Positions 61,109 through 64,000 of a stretch of DNA of 64,000 bases are shown piece after piece; position 1 is the stretch's first letter; each line of letters begins with the position of its first letter. The notes under the pieces are model-generated. The model did not search any database. It was given only the letters and a program-made list of their open reading frames with translations, and was not told the DNA's origin. The stretch is taken from contig NC_066553.1 in assembly GCF_024679095.1 (NCBI RefSeq), positions 8,160,030-8,224,029 of the forward strand, given 5' to 3'. Made by a program: the position numbers and the translations under genes. The DNA comes from Eriocheir sinensis (taxonomy: Eukaryota; Arthropoda; Malacostraca; Decapoda; Varunidae).

Positions 61109-61330
61109 GCCTCCAGGGTGTAGTGGTTAGCACTCCTAACTATGCAGCTGCGGGCCCGGGTAAGATCTCAGTATCGGGCAGTCAGCCCCCAACTCACCCA
61201 GCTGGCTTTGACTGTACCAGGGGAAGGTAAACTATATAGTAACCTGGACGTCACACTTGGCCTGTGTCCCGTGGTAACGGGTGAATGATGAGTACCGAGG
61301 CTACGCGCAGTGCATGCCCCAAGTTTCTAC
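61109..61330 (+). mobile_element. tRNA-derived SINE, second family
   Basis: GCCTCCAGGGTGTAGTGGTT head and a body with CCCAACTCACCCAGCTGGCT, TACCAGGGGAAGGTAAACTA and GTGGTAACGGGTGAATGATG. B box degraded. Confidence 0.65.
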
Positions 61331-63350
61331 ACAACACAGACGCAACGCAGTGGCATGTGGTGCGAACACATCATAGTATCTGTTAAGACTGAGTGTTGAG
61401 AGACAAGCTAATAGATTGGTTATTTAAGATAGGAAGGGCCAGAGTAAACTGAAAATGTGTCCCAGCAAATAAATGACGAATGTTTTAACGCAGAGGGTGG
61501 TGCCCACATATTGCGGCTTGAGTATGAAGCAGTGCAGGCAGTTGAAAGTCTCGAGGCAGTGTTCGTGTGGCCTGAGCCGGACGGGTTGCCAAACACCATG
61601 AGTGGACATCCTTGATCCGCAGGGCCGCCACGCAAAGATCACTACGCGACCCGAGACAAGACAACTTTCCTTCCTGCTGCTTTCAGAAACAACAGACAAT
61701 GGTCCGGAGACGGAAAAAGAGGGCACACGGTACACCACGAGGGAACCAAACATGTAGATCTGGTGCCTCTCCTCTATTAAGCCTTCAGCCTCGGAAAAGG
61801 AAGGATTCAGGATGATGTGATGGGAGGCAGTGTTACAAAGGAATGTTCGTTGTTGGTCGGAGACTTCAACGGGGTAGAAAGAAGCTATATTCACTCGATG
61901 GTTACTACAAATACGATATTCCATACGAGTGTTATTTATGTCGCCCCAGTAATTTAATGGCTGGTGTTCTTTATTTGGATCATCGGCGAGCAGTCAATAC
62001 AGACCCCGCTGCCCTTATCTCATGGCTGGATGGGTGTTTGGGAAAACCTGGATACCTTGAAATGCCAGAGCGTGGCAACCCGGATCCCACAGCCTGGCGT
62101 GCTGGAGTCCCACAGCAGATAGTAACCCACTGATTCATCGGACGGGAAGGCGTAATTTAGTACCGTGAACAAGCACATTTGTTTTCTCGCGTTACGGCTT
62201 TTACGTTTCCATTCACCACGTACAGTTTTGATCAGTCCGCCTCACCAGTTCTGTTATGGTATGATCAGCTATCCTTGCTCCAAGTGGTGTGTAAATGGTC
62301 AGCGAGATGGAAGCATGCCATGGATGTCATGTTAATGGATCAACGACTGTTTGCGTCACCAGCAGTATGTGTTAAATCTAACGGTTGGGAGGGGCGGAAG
62401 GAGGAGGGGGCGAAGGACAGCCCTGTCAAGGTAAACGAGGTGGAGCCGGAACCAGGCAGCCGGTGTGGTACTACCCTCCCCCTCCCCTGCCTTACTCAAC
62501 CTCAACGCCGCCTGCCCGCCCGCCCGTGCCTCGGCGGCGCTTACGCCCACAGCACACACACAACAGCATGAAAGCAATGTAGCTTAAGCAAACATGAAGT
62601 GCGATTTTATACTTCATAGGTGTATTCAACGTATGGAAGGCAACAGCAAAGAAATTCGAAAACTTTATTTTTATTTTTTTATAGTCTACGAAGATGATTC
62701 TAGCTAACTATGCGTCAGGATTTTCAAGCAATACCTGTCTTCATGTCACTCAGTCGCATCTCTGTTCCTTTTCCCGTGTTGCTCCCATAGTATTCTTACC
62801 GAATCTGTACGTTACAGTTTTCCATGGCCTGTTTTATTCACCTGCCCCATTTTGTAGTTAGGCTTTACACGAGCGGCTTTACGTTTTGCGATTTTGTCGT
62901 GCTGTTTAGAAATCATTGGAGGTCATTGGGGCCATTCACGCGTTGGCTGTGCGGCAACACTTCCTGCGACGATGTGGATGATCCCCAATAAACACCTCTC
63001 CACATCTGACAGCCGTGGCTCATGGTTGACGAGATTTACTTTTACCTACACATTTGTTATCCAGACACCACATCAACAGCAAAGGAAAATTATAAATGAA
63101 CTAAATGTAAAAAACTTTTTATTGATTTCTTTCGGGAAATAACTTTTATATTGAAGATAATATTTTGTTTAGCAGCAAGTAGTTTATTTTGTTTTCCGTT
63201 TCTAATTAATTTCTTTTTATTTACTAAATGATATTGAAATTTGCAATCAGAAAGTAGAAACGTTTTTTCGTAGTGGTGCTTCGTTCCTTTTAGCGAGATC
63301 CTGTGAACAGCAACATGATAGAACTAAACAGGGAACGTTTACGTGCAGGG
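61331..63350. other. Intergenic, no gene recognised
   Basis: Several open frames (61424-61924 minus, 61843-62133 plus, 62179-62571 plus) lack recognisable domains, splice context or codon bias. Locally GC-rich 62380-62570. Confidence 0.35.
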
Positions 63351-63354
63351 GTAA

Positions 63355-63740
63355 AGATGAAGAGGACTATATAGTTATATGTTTGACAATCATGCTCGAA
63401 TCGAACAAATAGCCGTCCAAGAGATAAATTTATTATCGGTAAATGATTATCTGTACTTAGGATATCTGATATACACAAACCCCTCACTAAAATCGGAAAT
63501 AAAAAGGCGGATGAGATTTAAGCTGCAGTGCTCTTGGAAAACAAGGTAACACTAAGGGGCTCTCTACCGCTGTGCCGGAAGCATTGAGTCAATAGATGAA
63601 GGAAAAGAGTGATCGACTTCGAAATAATTGACTTAAAAAGACTAAAGGGGAGGACGTTTGAAAGTAGAGGCACGTGATAAAAAAAAAACAATGGAAACGC
63701 TTAGGAGGCCAATGTCCTGCTGTGACTGATGCAGATGATA
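63355..63740 (+). mobile_element. RTE-like non-LTR retrotransposon 3' end, internally deleted
   Basis: Plus-strand frame IEQIAVQEINLLSVNDYLYL, GYLIYTNPSLKSEIKRRMRF, then after stops a 3' piece, QWKRLGGQCPAVTDADDN. These match the YLG..IKRR segment and the extreme C-terminus of RTE-like elements, with the middle missing. Confidence 0.75.
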
Positions 63741-64000
63741 ATTATGTATGTATGTATGTGCGTATGCATGCCTAAACATGCAATTTGTGGCTGTAGAAGG
63801 TTATGGTTAATTAATTTCGCCAGTGACAACCGAACAGATAAAAAAAAAAAAAATTCGCTCGTGTGAAGACGTGCTTTCTTGACAGCCTAGAAAAATATGT
63901 AGAATCCGTGCTTGACACCGTCGCTGGTGTGACCTCTCTTTTGGCCTCTCTTTACTTTTCTCTTTTAGGAGCAGCGATTAGCGTTCTTTTTTCTACACTT

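Noticed and set aside
61424..61924. 166-aa minus-strand open frame
   Set aside because: No recognisable motif, signal or splice context; overlapping frames of similar length on the other strand.

Overview
The window looks like nuclear DNA of an arthropod, most likely a decapod crustacean such as a crab. The reasons are split genes with GT-AG introns, a very high density of CT/GA and GT/CA microsatellites, many tRNA-derived SINEs and non-LTR retrotransposon tails, and short CCTAA (TTAGG-type, arthropod telomere) stretches. I saw no bacterial operon signals, rRNA gene or CRISPR array. The species assignment is inference. || Layout. Positions 1-27,700 are essentially gene-free. They hold long microsatellites, composite satellite arrays, a 1.4-kb polypurine tract, degraded non-LTR retrotransposons, and a burst of about 215-bp MITEs with 3-bp target duplications (11 recognisable copies, all before 23.5 kb). 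Positions 27,719-32,140 (+) carry eight exons of an equilibrative nucleoside transporter (SLC29/ENT); its first coding exon is not identified. Positions 33.6-41.9 kb are intergenic, with a piggyBac-like MITE, a SINE pair, a CR1-like reverse transcriptase fragment, a possible solo LTR, and two foldback elements, one with an exact 10-bp target duplication. Positions 41,942-48,523 (+) hold ATPAF1 (ATP11 family), a mitochondrial F1-ATPase assembly chaperone: seven exons encode a 287-aa protein, with transposon debris in the introns. Positions 50,778-53,733 (-) hold the last two exons of an unrecognised, extremely repetitive Thr/Pro-rich protein with about 35 nine-residue repeats. Positions 58,488-59,255 (-) encode a probable secreted Arg/Ser/Thr-rich protein with a signal peptide. 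These last two may be one gene, because a phase-compatible weak donor lies six codons before the stop of the upstream unit. The rest, to 64,000, is intergenic with SINEs and RTE-like retrotransposon tails. || The two conserved genes act independently: nucleoside transport at a membrane and F1 assembly in the mitochondrial matrix. The two low-complexity minus-strand genes have no family I recognise and are the main candidates for undescribed biology. The other notable material is structural: MITE families with readable target duplications, large foldbacks, and a telomere-like insertion inside one MITE copy.
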